Assembly: GCA_047495785.1 (NCBI GenBank) | Contig: JBLDXI010000058.1 | Location: 248,001-312,000, forward strand | Length of the DNA stretch: 64,000 nucleotides | Direction: 5' to 3' | Origin: Lepidodermella squamata | Lineage: Eukaryota; Gastrotricha | Part shown: in pieces, positions 13,006 through 25,829 of the stretch | How the letters are laid out: every line of letters starts with the position of its first letter | Numbering within the stretch: position 1 is the stretch's first letter | The notes under the pieces: generated by a model | The model's input: the letters and a program-made list of their open reading frames with translations, nothing else | Database searches by the model: none | Told to the model about the DNA's origin: nothing | Translations under genes and position numbers: made by a program

Positions 13006-13914
13006 CTACGCGTCAGTGTGCCGGCGGTCGTGATATAACTGCTTGAGCGCGGCAAGAGCCAGCCGGTAGCGACGCTCGTTTTTGCCTAGAAGAGAGCGAT
13101 ATCGCTCACGCTGCTCACGCCATCTAGCAATGTGCTCTAGTTTCAACAAAGTGATGCTTGGAGCACGATCCTCAGGCTATAAGCAATAAGCATAATCGCA
13201 AAAATTAATCAAAATTAAAATAATAGGAAAAAGGTAACTTACGACGTCTAGATTGCTCAAATCAAGAGGGTACTTTGATGGAATTTTGAGTGGCGGCTCG
13301 AAAACAGCGCGAGGACCTTTATCTGGTGAAGGAAGCTTGGTCATCGCCCCTGGAATTTTCGAAGCCCGCATTAAAGCAGCACTGGCGTCACCAGAGGGCT
13401 CACTGCCCACGAAACTCCGAATCCAAGCACGGCATAAAACATAAAGGCTGACATCGTCGGGAAACTGATCAAAAGAAAAACGGCGATCCATAAGACTCAG
13501 TAGCAAATCTAAAATATCGATTTAATCTTCAAAATTCCAGTTCAAAGTCATGGTTTTACTGTTTTTTGAGCTTTCCCTGGCATCTTCCTTCTTCCTGCGC
13601 TTTTTGCTGATATTGCGACCAAGTGCACGCTGGGGTCGTTTTCTAGGAGATATCAGAACTCCATTGGCGCTGTTGAGAAAATTCTCATGTAAATAAGCGG
13701 CTATTTCTGACAAGAAAACTTACTCAAATACATTTTCGTCGGGTTCTTTCTTGATTGGAACGTAGTCATCTGGAACGCTGTTGTAGAATGAATTAGAAGC
13801 AAAACTCACGGTTGATACTTTTACTCACTCATCACAGTCACTCTCTCGTTCAATAAGACTGGCCAAAACGCCATCCAGTTTAGTCCTGGCGAGTTTTACC
13901 TCGGGACTATCCAT
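13006..13914 (-). CDS. LIN37: LIN37, MuvB/DREAM complex subunit
   Basis: Five exons on minus (13829..13914, 13724..13777, 13560..13669, 13243..13508, 13006..13176) give 228 residues (human 246). Recognition rests on the central DVSLYVLCRAWIRS, matching the conserved SLY-x-x-CRAWMRN block of LIN37. The C-terminal helix pair (LLKLEHIARWREQRERYRSL ... YRLALAALKQLY) and a basic Arg/Lys cluster (RKRPQRALGRN, KKRRKKED) agree. LIN37 is a MuvB core subunit needed for repression of cell-cycle genes in quiescence. Exon 3 must splice at AAACA/GTAAAA. Reading straight on reaches a TAA before the next block. The product is 240 bases upstream of PSMC3IP on the same strand. Confidence 0.85.
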
Positions 13915-15708
13915 AGTCTGCTGATTGCTATTTATCGTAAATTTCTACGTGTTATATATTATACAAGGTACCATAATGGATGGCTTCAAATAATCAAATA
14001 ATGCTGGGATTAAAACAAAAATTGTACGACAGATGACAGATGTTTGGGGACGAAAGAAGGGAGGGGATTCTTTTTAATTGAGTGCCTAATTCCCCCATTA
14101 TATCATATTTTTAAAGAGGTGGTTTGGTACTAAGAACAAGTTGTGAGACCTGAATTCTGGATTAACGTGTGTTCAGCTCATAATAACCGTGGGGTACTTG
14201 CTAACGCATGGTTTTCTCCTGCTTAATACCGAAAATTCGCTAGACAATATCGTGAATTAGGAAATAGGAAATAGTAATGAAAATGACCTGTAGGCTGTAG
14301 GCTCTAAACGTCAACTCATAAGACCAGGGATCAGCTAATAGGAGGGCCTGTCTGCTAAAGTCCAATATTACAGTGGTGGTGGGCGGCGATATAAGGTTTT
14401 TATAAGGCTTCGTCGCAATAAGAATTATTCAAATCACTAATACACCAGACTATCACACAGGTTTGCAACTTTCACACAGATTCCAGCTTCCAGTAAAACA
14501 AATCTGCAACTTCCGTGTTCCGCGCATCAAGTGAAGAGTTCAATGAAAACAAAAACTGCGATTTTTAAAGTGGCGGGTCTCGGGTTTAAAGGTGACATTT
14601 ATTTTCTGAAGGTCATATTTTTTATTTTATACAGCTGAGAAAGTTAAAGCAGATAGGAATTCTGCAAAGTCGATTAATAATGATTTGAGTTAGAAAACGC
14701 GCAGAAATTCAATTTTGCAAAAACTGATGTGGCTTTTGTGGTAGTTGGCTCTCAGCGGGACCTTTTTCTCCCTCTCTTGGATCTTTGATGCCCCTTTCAG
14801 ACAGTGGCGGAGATTTTTTGGGGTCTCTAGAGGTAGCACTGCTGCTACCAAAGTCTTCGAAATGGAAAGTGGACTCCGGCACCATATCAGAGTTGACATA
14901 AGGGCCCCCTTACTTTTTTTACCCAGTGGCGCCCCCAACTTCCAATCACGCAGCTCGATGGTCAATGCAGTCAGTTTTAATGGGTTATTGCTCGATTGGG
15001 GCCTAGCAGTTTTTGCCTTGTGCATCTTGATATCTTAAGGCTGCCTTTTCGACTGATTATCTTACATTTTTCACCACTCAATTCACTCCATGAAAATGTT
15101 ATCGCCGTAACTGCTCTAAGAGGGTTTTTAGGGTTGGTCTAAGGATGCGTAGGCCTATGAGAGCCTGGTTATACGCTCTAGCTATCTAAAATTAGTTAGA
15201 AAATACATCCTGGTGCCGAGTAGTTGGTGATTTTTCTCCTGGAATCCTGGTTTCCTAGCGTCGGTTGACTGATCTTTTTCCGTCGTCTCTAGTCCCTAGT
15301 CTAGCGGGGCCGTCTTCAAAACTCAAAGCCTCGGTATTTCATGTCAATGGGTGTGCTTTATAATCTTCGCAAAAGCATATTCGTTTGAAGTAACGTTACT
15401 TGAACAATACATACTGCCTAATTTTATCTGAATTCCAGCGGAACTCAACGTATTTTATCCTTGCTTCACATCATCTTTGGAATCATCCAGGTAATTCCAA
15501 AGCTGAGATATAAGAAGCTTTAAATACTCATCGGAAATTTAGTTCGTACCATTAATTCTAATTAGTACGAGAAAAATCTGCCTAGAAATTTTTTCGATTG
15601 CTTCGCAGGCTTTGTGTTGTGTCAGAACTTGGCTGAAGTTTAAATTAATTGATGAATTTCTAGATTATTGTTTAGCATAGCAAGTATATTCGTCAAGGCG
15701 GTTCTTCC
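13915..15708. other. Non-coding stretch between LIN37 and cytochrome b561
   Basis: LIN37 and the b561 gene diverge from this 1.8 kb interval, so it holds both promoters. The ORFs at 14690-15038 overlap on opposite strands, have no domain and sit in a repeat-like patch with two direct copies of CAGTGGCG (about 14805 and 14923). I see no RNA gene. Confidence 0.45.
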
Positions 15709-16963
15709 ATGGCGCTATTTGGCGAAAACGAGGGCCGTAGTTCGATGTCGGAAGATTTGAGGCTATTTGCTGTGATGACTGGAATAGCTGAAATATTCGG
15801 CCTGTTATCGGTTGTGCTGATGTGTGCGTGGTTGACGAATTATTACGATGGATTCTCCATGAATACTTCAATGACCAAGTTTAATCTCCACCCCCTCCTG
15901 ATGACATTTGCCTTCATTTTTCTTTTCGGCAACGGTTTGTTGTTCTACTGCAAAGTTTTCTGTAACTATATAAGTGAACTATTTTATTTCAGCAATCATA
16001 ATTTATCGAGTCTTCCGCCGCCTATCTAAATTTCGTGTCAAATTGGCCCATGCTGGTATTCAGCTGCTAGTTTTTTTCTTAGCTGTTATCGCCATAAAAA
16101 TTGCGTGGGATGGACATGAAGAGCCAGCTGAAAGTGAAGCTGAGGAACATGTTGCAGCTACCGACCATCCCGAAGGTCACCGTCGTCGGCGCCACGCCGG
16201 AATGCACGAAGAGCCCGAGGAAGCGGTTCATTTAGCGACTCTTCATACTTGGTTAGGGTTGGGGACCATCATTCTTTTTGCTGCACAGGTAAAAATCGCT
16301 ACTGCATGTTTTATCGATCAAAGCAATTTTATTTTACAGTGGGTTTTCGGATTGATCTCTTTCTTGTATCCGCAACTTCGATTGGCAATTCGTCAGGCTT
16401 ATATGCCCCTCCATGTGTTTTGGGGCTGTGCAATTTTTGTATTGGGCGCCGCTTCAGCGCTCACAGGAATTGCTATGTTTTCAACTCGATTTGAAAACAA
16501 ACACAAGTGAGTTATTTTTCTATTCTTTATTTTACGGAGGCTCTTTAATATAAAGGCATTAAATCGAAATTGCGCCGATCGCTATAGCTTTGGGCCTCGC
16601 ATTTTGTCCCCTGAAACAATTTATATTTATATATTTTGAAATATACTGTAAGCATATAATGTCAAAGGGTACATCCGGTTTATTGATTTTTCTAGTAGGG
16701 TGGGTAGTAATTCCAGACTGCGTAGCTCATTCACAGTAAAGGCCTTTGACGCATTGGTGTATGAATATTAATAATAAATTTGGCTTTGTGAACTCAACAG
16801 GTTGTCGACTCTCAACGGGGAGGCTTGGCTGATAAATTCGCTTGGCTTCTGCATTGTGGCCTACGTGATCTCAGTTTTATTCATTCTGGCGCAGCCAAGT
16901 TACAAGCGCAGGGCACTTCCTGAGGAGGACGATAAAATTCCCCTGGCTGGAATGTCCGACTGA
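15709..16963 (+). CDS. Cytochrome b561 (ascorbate-dependent transmembrane oxidoreductase)
   Basis: Four exons (15709..15934, 15993..16288, 16340..16506, 16801..16963) give 283 residues. The start is in a good context (CCATGG). Six membrane helices carry the four haem-ligand histidines of the family: H61 (NLHPLLM), H95 (KLAHAGI), H160 (LHTWLGL) and H199 (MPLHVFWG). These enzymes pass electrons from ascorbate across vesicle, lysosome or plasma membranes to semidehydroascorbate or ferric iron. The loop between helices 3 and 4 is extended (about 117-157) and unusually rich in His, Glu and Arg. The last intron, 294 bases, is longer than the others. Confidence 0.93.
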
Positions 16964-17490
16964 GTGCACCTGCCACTGCCGACCAATTCGTAATTGTTTT
17001 CGCGCAGCTTGTTCTATATTGCTGTATCAAAAATCTGAGAAGTCGTCACCGTATCTTTAGTGGCACGATATCTATCATTCCACTAAACCCGCGTTACTAT
17101 TTTCCTGTCAAATTTTATACCACTGTATTCGCTTCCTTATTTCAAACGTTGACAAGAGTTTTTGTGCCATGAAAAAAATGATGGTTGTCTTGTAAAAGCG
17201 GAAACGCGAACACTTTGTTGCGGACATGTACGTTCTACTAATAATGACGTTGGAAAAAATATGTTGATGATGAAGAAAAAAACGAAATATTGTTATGAAG
17301 TAACCTATACATGTGATTTTAAATCCGCCAAACAAAAATTTGTTGGTTCTACTTTCACTTGTCTTCGGAGTTTGTAATAACGTTGTTTTAATCTTTGGGA
17401 TTTTTACTTTTAGATTTTTTGAGAAGGAATGACTCCGTGAAATGTCATTTCATCGACTCAATATTTTTGTATATATTATTCATTGAATCA
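16964..17490. other. Intergenic region b561 to SCAP
   Basis: About 530 AT-rich bases without a supported gene. Overlapping short ORFs on both strands (17108-17377) look random. The SCAP frame stays open back to about 17395, but the first ATG in frame is at 17491. Confidence 0.4.
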
Positions 17491-20400
17491 ATGCCGCTAG
17501 CCAATTTTTTCCGTCGTCTTTGGTCATTTCCGTTCGATTTATACCTGCGGCTTCGATTCTACTTGACGCTGTGCATTTTGATAGTGAAAGCCTTCGAACA
17601 GCGCGTCCACCTCTTTATTGCGCTCCAGTTCCGAACATACGGATTTTTCGCCGCCCGCCACCCGTACAGTCTCATTCTCTTCTCAGTGTTGGCGTTTCTC
17701 ATCACGAGTTATCCTTTGACTGAAATTTCATGGACAGAATATCCACCGTTGGAATACGTCGAATCATCTTTAGCTTCACCAACTTGGGTAAGCTTATTAC
17801 AAATTAGATGGAAAAATGTTAATTATGGCGGTTTCGAATTAGTTTCACGGTGAATCCTCCTCTGTAGCTGTTTTGTTACCGATCAGTGTTTCCTTGACTT
17901 TCCAACCTCGGCCACTGCCTGGACGCGTGAGAGGAACGACCACCGAAAATGGAGTGAGCTGTTCGCCCATCCGAACTACCGCGGTGGCTGCCGACAAGCT
18001 GATGGCTACTCTTCGCAACTCAACTGCCCTACCTTATCCGTATGACGAATCATGCTACCGGCCTAAAATCGAAGCTCATATTGGCCCTAAATCGAATTTT
18101 GCTCGGGGCAACGACGAATGCTTTCTCACCGCTCCATTGACATCGTTTGGAAACTACAGGCAGCTCACTCTGCTTTTTGACGAGAAAGGCGCAACAGTCC
18201 CATCTAACCTCACTCTCTCGACTCTGAGCCTTGATTTGATGTTCGGCCAGCCGTTTTCTTCCACGGGTCTTCAGTCGGTCTATTCTGCCTCAAAACATAT
18301 CAAACACCTGTGCGCATCGGCTGTCGGCCATTCGTCTCACTTCGTTGCGTTCGTGTTTTTCATGCCTGGCATTGCCAAGTCCCTTCAAAAAAGTGTTCCG
18401 GCACTTTTTGACGAGTTGCTGCAATCAATTTCGGCTTCTGAACCAAGTGAAGACGAAGCTTTGGCGCAGAAATTGCACGACACCATGGCGGCTCGACCGG
18501 CGCATTTGTATTTTAGGTCTTGGAATTGGTTCGAGTTCTTCCCCATTTTCGTCATCTACATGGCGTTGTTGGGCTACATCTACTTTTCGCTCAGCAAAAT
18601 TGCCATGGTAAAATCAAAAGCGGGCCTAGCCTTTGGCGCCGTTTTCGGCATCGGCGCTTCGTTCCTCGTCGCAGTTGGCATCTGCACTCGGCTCGGCCTT
18701 ACGATTGGCTACTTTTTCTCTGTTACCGATGTTTTCCCGTTAGTTCTTGATACTCTTATTAAGGCGGCTCTTTTTACTCACCCTTTCATTCAGGTATGTG
18801 GTGGTTCTAAACGGATTGGAAAACATTGTGATCATGACCACGGCTGTAACTAATTGCCGAAGAGAATTCAAATGCGACGTTCCTCATTGCATTGCCATGG
18901 GTAAGTCTTCGAAATTTTCAAAATAACAAGCTCTTCAAGTCGGAATTTTAGGATTGGAACTCGAAGGTTTCCGCATGGTAAAGCACGTCTTTCTAGCTGC
19001 TTTTGTAAGCATCATCGGGGTTCTTACCGGCGTACCCCAGATCCGCGATTTCTTCTTAATGGCTCTTATTGGTCTGTGCACCGACTTGCTGTTCCAATTG
19101 GTTTTCTTCTCCGCCGTTCTGGCAATCGACATTAAGCGTATAGAGTTAGAGGTGAGACTTTACATTTCTTCGATTCGAAGTTTTTCAATGTTTTGTAAAT
19201 TTAGGAGCAATGTCGAGGTCAGTTGCAGCAGCACCGTCGTCAACGAAGTGCTGGTGATTTGATCGCAGCAACTGCGGCCGCCAATCACAATTCGGTCTCA
19301 TTAGTCACGTGGCCGTGGTCAATCATTCCCACGTCGCTGCCAGCCGGGGTCGGCGCGGAAGACAACGAAAAAACGCTCGGGTTATCTGTCTCGCTGAGCT
19401 GGTTTCACTCGCGCCGTATCTCATCGCTCTTAGCTGTTTTTGCCATTCTTTTCATCACAATTTTGTACCTTGAGTCATACAATGGCGGTTTTTATTACCA
19501 ATTGATCGTTGCACCTGTTGCCGCGGTTTTAAATCCAGTTAAAGAAATCGAAAACGCAACTTCAACGCTCAATTTTTCTAAGATGAGTCCTACCGAATTC
19601 GATACTTCCCTAGCTTCAGAATGGTGGCGGGCCCTGCCTCGCGGTCACTTTCAGAAACTGTTCTCTGCGGCTTTCGGAATGTCGTTGACTCATCGTTACT
19701 TGACAATTCTAGCACCGTTAGAACTTCATGCCCACGTCCCGTTGGAGCTGGCAGATGTTGGGAAATCTGGTGGGGAATTCTCAACTCCCGACGTGGTTAG
19801 TTCATCACCGTCGACTACAGTGACACTGAGCCCAGAAAATGCCACGCCAAATGAGTCGATTTCGTCCCATTTTCTCGTAGTTATTCTCGTCATACTCAGC
19901 ATGTCTGTCATCGTCAATCTTTCTCTGTTGCTTTACACGTGTTTGAAACGCCGGTTCCAGCCGAAAAACAACTTTTTATCGAATGCGCCTAGCCGGAGGT
20001 CGTCTCGATTTGCCGCTGCGTTTGATTTTGTCACAGCTCACAAGCAACCGAATCACGCGCTTCGAGTTACCCAAATCGCCTCTATGAACAGTCTCATCAG
20101 TGCTGTTTCCTCGAGACTGCGCGTCGCTGGCCCACCAAGCGAAGGTCTTCGCATGGAACCGGTGTCGCCAGATTCGAGCTCTCTAGTCGTGGCGCACTCT
20201 ACCGATGGTTTGCTGAGCGTGATTGATCCAGACTCGGGTGAAATTTTGGCTCAAACAAAGCGGACTATGCCGGTTCCGCGGAGAAGCGCCCCGGATGTAG
20301 TCGAACAGTCTACTGCGCTTTCGTCAAATTTTCCTTGCTGGACATTGACAGCGGCTCTGGATACGATTTTCGTTACCGGTTCTTCTTCAGCTGTTGAATT

Positions 20401-22505
20401 CTACTCGACCCATCGCGACTCTTCTTCTACGGTGGTGAAATATGCCGGTGTGTACGCCTCCACTATTTCGACCGCTGCTGTACGCGATGTGATCGCTCTG
20501 CCAGGGGATAGTCTTTTCGCGGTTGTTTTTGCGGATGGGGCCGTTGACGTGGCGTTGAGGCGGGATGATTCTGCAGTTTCTGTATACTCGCTACGACTTC
20601 GTTCGCCTGTTCTGTCTGCAGCATCTCAAAATTTGTTAGTGCTTACTGCCGCCGATGGTTGTGTGAGGGTGTTGTTTGTTTCGCAACGGCTCAACACGGT
20701 TAGGAATTGCTCGGCTATCTACCTGCCGCCTCACGATGCTGATGGCAGCGAGGAAATATCAGCGGTTAACGTGGAAAGCGTGGAACCCGCTGTTGTGGCG
20801 CTCGGAACCTCTACTGGACGGCTATTGCTATACGAGCTTACCCCGAAGGTAACCGCCGCATCTCAAGCTAATGCGTCCGAGTCGGCAACGGCTGATGCGG
20901 CACTGGTTTTCTGTGAAAGGTTTCCACGGCCGCTTTCGACTTCGTTCTCGATGACTGCTCAAAGCAACGCATCGCCAAACATTACCTCTGCCATATCTCG
21001 CATTTCTGTGAATTGCAACATTTGTGTTGCAGTCAACGTTGCAGGTAATTGCTATTTCCTATATACTTTCTGCTGTTCAATCAGCCTCCAAGAGTTCGTT
21101 TATACAATTGTGAAGCTAGGGCAACATATGCTATTAGAATTTTTGAGTTTTGCTAATTTTTGCAAGTTCACGCCCAATGCGACATGCTCTCAGCTTTCAC
21201 TGCGGTGGATTTTGAATTTTTAGACCTCTTTAGGAAGCCTCCCACCACCACCCCCTTCTTCCTCATAGCTGAAAGATTTTAACTGCTCTTATCGAAAAAA
21301 TTGACATAGCTAATATCCGCCGAGATTCTGTTAGCGTGGTTGCAGCGTGGTGAATTTGTTCCCAATGTGTACAAAGATAGAGAAGACAGGTAATTAAGAG
21401 TTGCTGCGGTTTCATTTTTGACATTGTCATTTTCGATCATTTAACATTTCAAACCCTGACGGCCATGTGCTTTGTTTTAATTAGTGATTTATGGCTCATT
21501 GAGCTTTATAGCAGCATTAGAATCTCACACCGCACATAATTAATCGGTATTGTTCAGTGGATTGATGTAAGAATTGATACTCGAGACATTACATTTTCAT
21601 TCACAGCTAAAATTTCGTGTCAACTGGGGCTTGACATTTCGTCTCTTTCCATCTCAATCAAAAGTTCGATTAAATAGACGGTGACTTGATGGCGTTTAAT
21701 GTCACAGCTCGTTAACGAAGAGCTGAGATGGCCCTTGATCTAATAATTAAGACATTCACCGTGTTATCCGCGTAACGAGGCCGACTTACATTTTCGTCCT
21801 GAAAATAATCAAAATCAGTAGGACAGTCAGTGGCCAACAGACGCTCTTAATAAGATCGACGGTGATCCTTAATTCGTTCCACAGACTTGAGAATCAGAAA
21901 TATCCAGATGTCCCCTCGTCATGGAAAATTTGAATTTGAGCTAAAAAAAAGAAAATAAATTACAAACAATAGTCGGGAGCTTGAACTTGAATTTATCGAG
22001 AGATTTGTTAAACGGTTATTGGTGTGATAATTATTAAATTTTATGATAGTTTTAATAACTTTTATTTCGTTCCGCAGGTTCAGTTTGCGTAATCAACCGG
22101 CGGCGAGTCCCGCCTCTCATCGTTGGTACCCTCCACCCTAATCCTCTGGTCTCTATCTCGGTGCCTATCTCGCCTGTGCTCGACGTCGCAATCGTGCCCT
22201 CGCCGTCGACGTCGCTTTCCATCGGCGACCTGCTCACTTCAAGAAGCGGCAGTGGTTCCGACCTCTTCGCCTCGGCCCACTCCGACGGACGCGTCCTACT
22301 GTGGGCCGTCCGTGACCACTTTCCCTCCCCGGCCGGCATGAGTCTACTCTGCGTCGCTACTGCCCAGTCGCCGGTCGTCTCATGGCCCATCGAGCAGTTG
22401 TACAACATCGAGCGCGACAGTAAGCAAACGGCGCAACTCGTATTTGTTGTACGAAACAAGCTCTGCCGGGTGGACATTCCTCTGAACGTCAGCTACGCCA
22501 GCTAA
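17491..22505 (+). CDS. SCAP: SCAP, SREBP cleavage-activating protein
   Basis: Six exons (17491..17787, 17843..18738, 18794..18900, 18952..19151, 19205..21044, 22078..22505) give 1255 residues (human 1279). The first helix is followed by a large luminal loop. The sterol-sensing domain begins with GYIYFSLSKIAMVKSKAGLA, nearly identical to vertebrate SCAP, and continues through GLENIVIMTTAV and LELEGFRMVKHVF. A second luminal loop, a final helix (HFLVVILVILSMSVIVNLSL) and a WD-repeat C-terminal half (HSDGRVLLWAV) follow. SCAP escorts SREBP from ER to Golgi and, with INSIG, senses sterols. Exon 2 must end at 18738 (TTCCC/GTTAGT). Reading on loses the sterol-sensing frame. The Sec24-binding word MELADL of vertebrates is replaced here by IELEEQ. 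The last intron is 1,033 bases. Confidence 0.95.
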
Positions 22506-23062
22506 TGAAGGCTTTTGCTCAGCTGTAGCTTTTGAATAACTACGCATGTTTGAACTTCAAAATTATGCACTTGTGTCTACGTCACGGCGGGAAACAGGGA
22601 GTGAATTGACAAAAACACAGCTGCACATCCGCGGAAGACTCACCCTCGCTCGATAATATTCTATAAACGAAAAATTATTTTGATGAATGCTCACAAGTCT
22701 TCCGGATTTACATTGAATACGTTCCTATTATGTTATATATTGATAAAACAAGAGCACCGAATTGCACTGATTAGTTTTGCATGTTACTATTATGATGATG
22801 ATAATACTATTTTGTATACGAAATCGTGAGCCAAGTCGGTTTCGGACGAGAAAATTGATTCAAACGGTGTCTCTGTTTCAAATTTCAGCAAAATCACAGA
22901 TGCTATAATGTTATTTACGAACTATTTGAAATGTTTTTTTTTGCGTGTGAAAACCTGTGGCTATAGTTTGTCAGGCCGGCTGAAAAAAAGAGTCTGTCAT
23001 TGTTGAACGAGTAAACAGATCGTGATTTCATTCTTCGATTGAATTTTTCTTAGTGATAACTA
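22506..23062. other. Intergenic region SCAP to NT5DC
   Basis: About 560 AT-rich bases holding the SCAP 3' UTR and the promoter side of the next gene. No ORF or RNA gene is supported. Confidence 0.45.
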
Positions 23063-25829
23063 ATGACACTGAAAAACTTTATACGCCTCGCTGGGGCTCA
23101 GCGGTCGCTCTACGTGTCGAGCGCCATGGCTGGGAAAAATACGCCCTACGACAGCCACCAGGAAGCTCTCAACCTCGCAAAACGGGCTGCAGCTAAAGAG
23201 CAATACTTCAAAGACTTGAACGAACCCACAGCTGCGCCTCCGCCGTCGACACGAGCTCACATGGAAACAGCTTACTCAGCAGCTAAACGGGCGTTTCAGT
23301 GTATTAAAACGCGATACCAGTAATTTATAGCCAATAGTTTTCATCAATTTCGCTAAATTTGAACTGATTGATAGAAAGCCAGAGCGTGTGTTCGTCGACA
23401 ATGAAGTCAGCCTCGGCGATATCGAAGTGTACGGCTTTGATTACGACTACACTCTCGTCAATTACGAGCCGACAGTGCAGGAGCTAATTTACAAATTGGC
23501 GATTCAGGAGCTCCTAAACCGCTTCCACTACCCAGCTGCGATACGCGAACTACCATTCGACCCCTCATTTGCCATTCGTGGCCTTCACTTTGATATTCGT
23601 CGCGGTTTTCTCTTCAAATTAGACGCATTTCATAAGTGAGTTACTGTTTATTCGGATTTTCGGTCATTTGCTATAACCATCTTCAGGGATTAGTTCAGAA
23701 ATTAAATCATATTTGTAGTTGAGTTTATATTTAAGGTGGACTTTTAAAGAATTTCAGAAATGGAATTGTTAAAATTATTTAAAAAGCCCATCTTAAATAT
23801 TAACTTAACTACAAATTTGATTTAATTTCTGAACTAATCCCTGAAGATATTCCGAAACATCGGAATAAACGCTTTAATTATTCTTAACAAGATTTACTCT
23901 AAAATTATTTAATCCTGAATTCGAATATTTTTTCAGCATTATGTTGGGTACAGTGTATCGCGGCCATCAGCCTGTACCTGACGATCAAGTCATCGCCGCA
24001 TACGGCGGCGTTCATGGTAAGCTTACTTGCACCTATTGACCTCTTTTCAACTAAATGCTTGTCTGTCTTTCAGTCTCAGCAGATAAAATGGAGCCATACG
24101 GAAACGTTAAAGACATACGCCAGTTCATCGATCTGTTTGCGATACCCGAGTGCTGTCTCGTCGCAAATATTTTAGACTACTTCAAGCGGAATTCGCTTGA
24201 AATTGACCCCGCGCATCTATTTTGGGACGTCAGTGAGTGCGTGCGACAGGTATTGAGAGTGCAATAACGCATCTATAGAGGCGGAATGATGCCTTAATTT
24301 TCCAGGTTCATACCTCTGGCACACTGCATGCCGCCATATCGCAGGACCTCAGCCGATACATCGGCGAGCGGTGCAAGCAGAATATCGTTGATCTGCTACA
24401 ACGGCTTTATAACTCAGGGAAAAAACTGTTTTTGATCACAAACAGCCCATACATGTTCGTGAACAAGGGAATGACATATGTCGTCGGGCCTGAGTGGCAA
24501 TCGTTTTTCGACGTAGTAGTGTGTCGCGCCCGGAAGCCGAGCTTTTTCGTCGAGCAGCAAGGCCGTCCTTTCCGGTTGTTTTTGCCTACCTCTAACACTA
24601 CGTCCTGGCGCCGGGTCACGCGTCTGGAAAAGGGCTCTGTTTACTGCGGCGGAAATGTAAAGGCGTTCCGGGAGCTGACTGGATGGTCAGGCGGACATGT
24701 GCTCTATTTCGGTGATCACGTATTTTCCGACCTGGCTGATGCTACCCAGCGCCACGGTTGGCGGACGGGGGCGATTGTGCCTGAGCTGGAACGAGAAATC
24801 ATGATCGCAAACACACCCGAATATCAGAAAACCGTCGGTTGGACCCTCGTGCTTCAGGAACTTATTCAACGCATGGGGCAGACCTGCGATGGGCCTGAGG
24901 AGCGAGAGTTGCTGCAAGCGTGGCGCGATGAGCGTCATCAATTGCGTCTGTTCGCTAAGAACATCTTCAATCCTCGCTTCGGCAGTGTTTTCCGCACTTA
25001 CTCAAATCCCACGTACTTCAGCAGGGTGAGTCGGCTAATTTTTTTTGTTTATTGGGACCGGAAAATTGTTTAGTCTGGAAATAACGCCATGTGTCACGTT
25101 CAATCTCTGCGATTTATGCTCAAGCCTAGATATGAATGGGTCGCCGATTTTTTTCAGCTCGTTGAAATATAAGTCGCTGATTTTTTTCCCAAAATAACCT
25201 CGGCTGAAAATTTTGTCCAAAATTTGTCTGAGCCTCTTAAGTTTTCCCTTAATTGATTAACACGCATTATGTGAATTTGGGTAAAAGGTTTTCCTCGAAA
25301 TATAATCCGAGGTTTGTCGAGCTTCTGACATGTCAATAGCTGAATCGCTGAGGTTGAACATAGTCTATGTTAATTCAATTTAACCTAACAAAAAAATTCA
25401 AAATGTACGCTGTTTTTTGCATGTCTCTAAACTGATCTGTTAAAATTTGTTGAGGCGTTGTTAATTGCAGCTTTTGACTGCTACACGATGAGTTAGTATC
25501 AACTTACATGTAAGTGTTAGTCTTTGCCAAAAATTGATTTTTGGCTATGAAAAGAGCTTTTCGTCCTGACGATTCGCTGAATTTGAGTAATCGAGGCGGG
25601 TGGGAATGTTGTCACCCGTTGAAGATTCGCGAAATCTTCTGGCTAATTGTTCGTTTATTTACAGCGTTTGGGTCGATATGCTGATATCTACACCAGCCAT
25701 TTGGCGAACCTGTTGAAATATCCGCTCGACTTCACGTTCTACCCGAAACGCTTCGCTCTGCCTCACGAAGTCTCGATGGACCCCTTCGAGTCCAACTTTA
25801 TTGATCTGGATGCTATCCTGCAAATGTGA
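23063..25829 (+). CDS. 5'-nucleotidase domain-containing protein (NT5DC2/3-like, HAD fold)
   Basis: Six exons (23063..23319, 23375..23635, 23937..24016, 24074..24249, 24306..25025, 25665..25829) give 552 residues. HAD motif I is GFDYDYTL with the two catalytic aspartates, motif II is KLFLITNSPY, and the late acidic motif is YFGDHVFSDL. EVYGFDYDYTLVNY and WRTGAIVPELEREI are typical of the cytosolic IMP/GMP-type 5'-nucleotidase family, and the C-terminal RYADIYTSHLANLLKYPLDFTFYP is the NT5DC2/3 signature. The basic, Asp/Glu-free N-terminus may be a mitochondrial presequence (inference). Substrates of NT5DC proteins are not settled. The intron at 23636-23936 contains a long inverted repeat. Likely poly(A) signals lie near 25905 and 26317. 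Confidence 0.92.
23645..23870. repeat. Long intronic hairpin (fold-back element)
   Basis: Within intron 2 of the NT5DC gene, the stretch from GTTTATTCGGATTTTCGG through ATCTTCAGGGATTAGTTC to about 23735 is mirrored, in reverse complement, from about 23805 (AACTACAAATTTGATTTAA) to 23870. Arms of about 80-90 bases flank a loop of about 70. This is probably a small MITE. In the pre-mRNA it would form a stable stem. Confidence 0.75.

Noticed and set aside
13522-13713. Reading of LIN37 exon 3 straight through to the TAA near 13526
   Set aside because: A GT-AG intron (13509-13559) removes the stop and restores the conserved LIN37 block.
14800-14935. CAGTGGCG words resembling hAT transposon ends
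   Set aside because: The two copies are direct, not inverted, and no target duplication or transposase was found.
18739-18853. SCAP reading continuing past 18738 without splicing
   Set aside because: It leaves the sterol-sensing-domain frame. The GTTAGT donor with the acceptor at 18793 recovers the conserved GLENIVIM segment.
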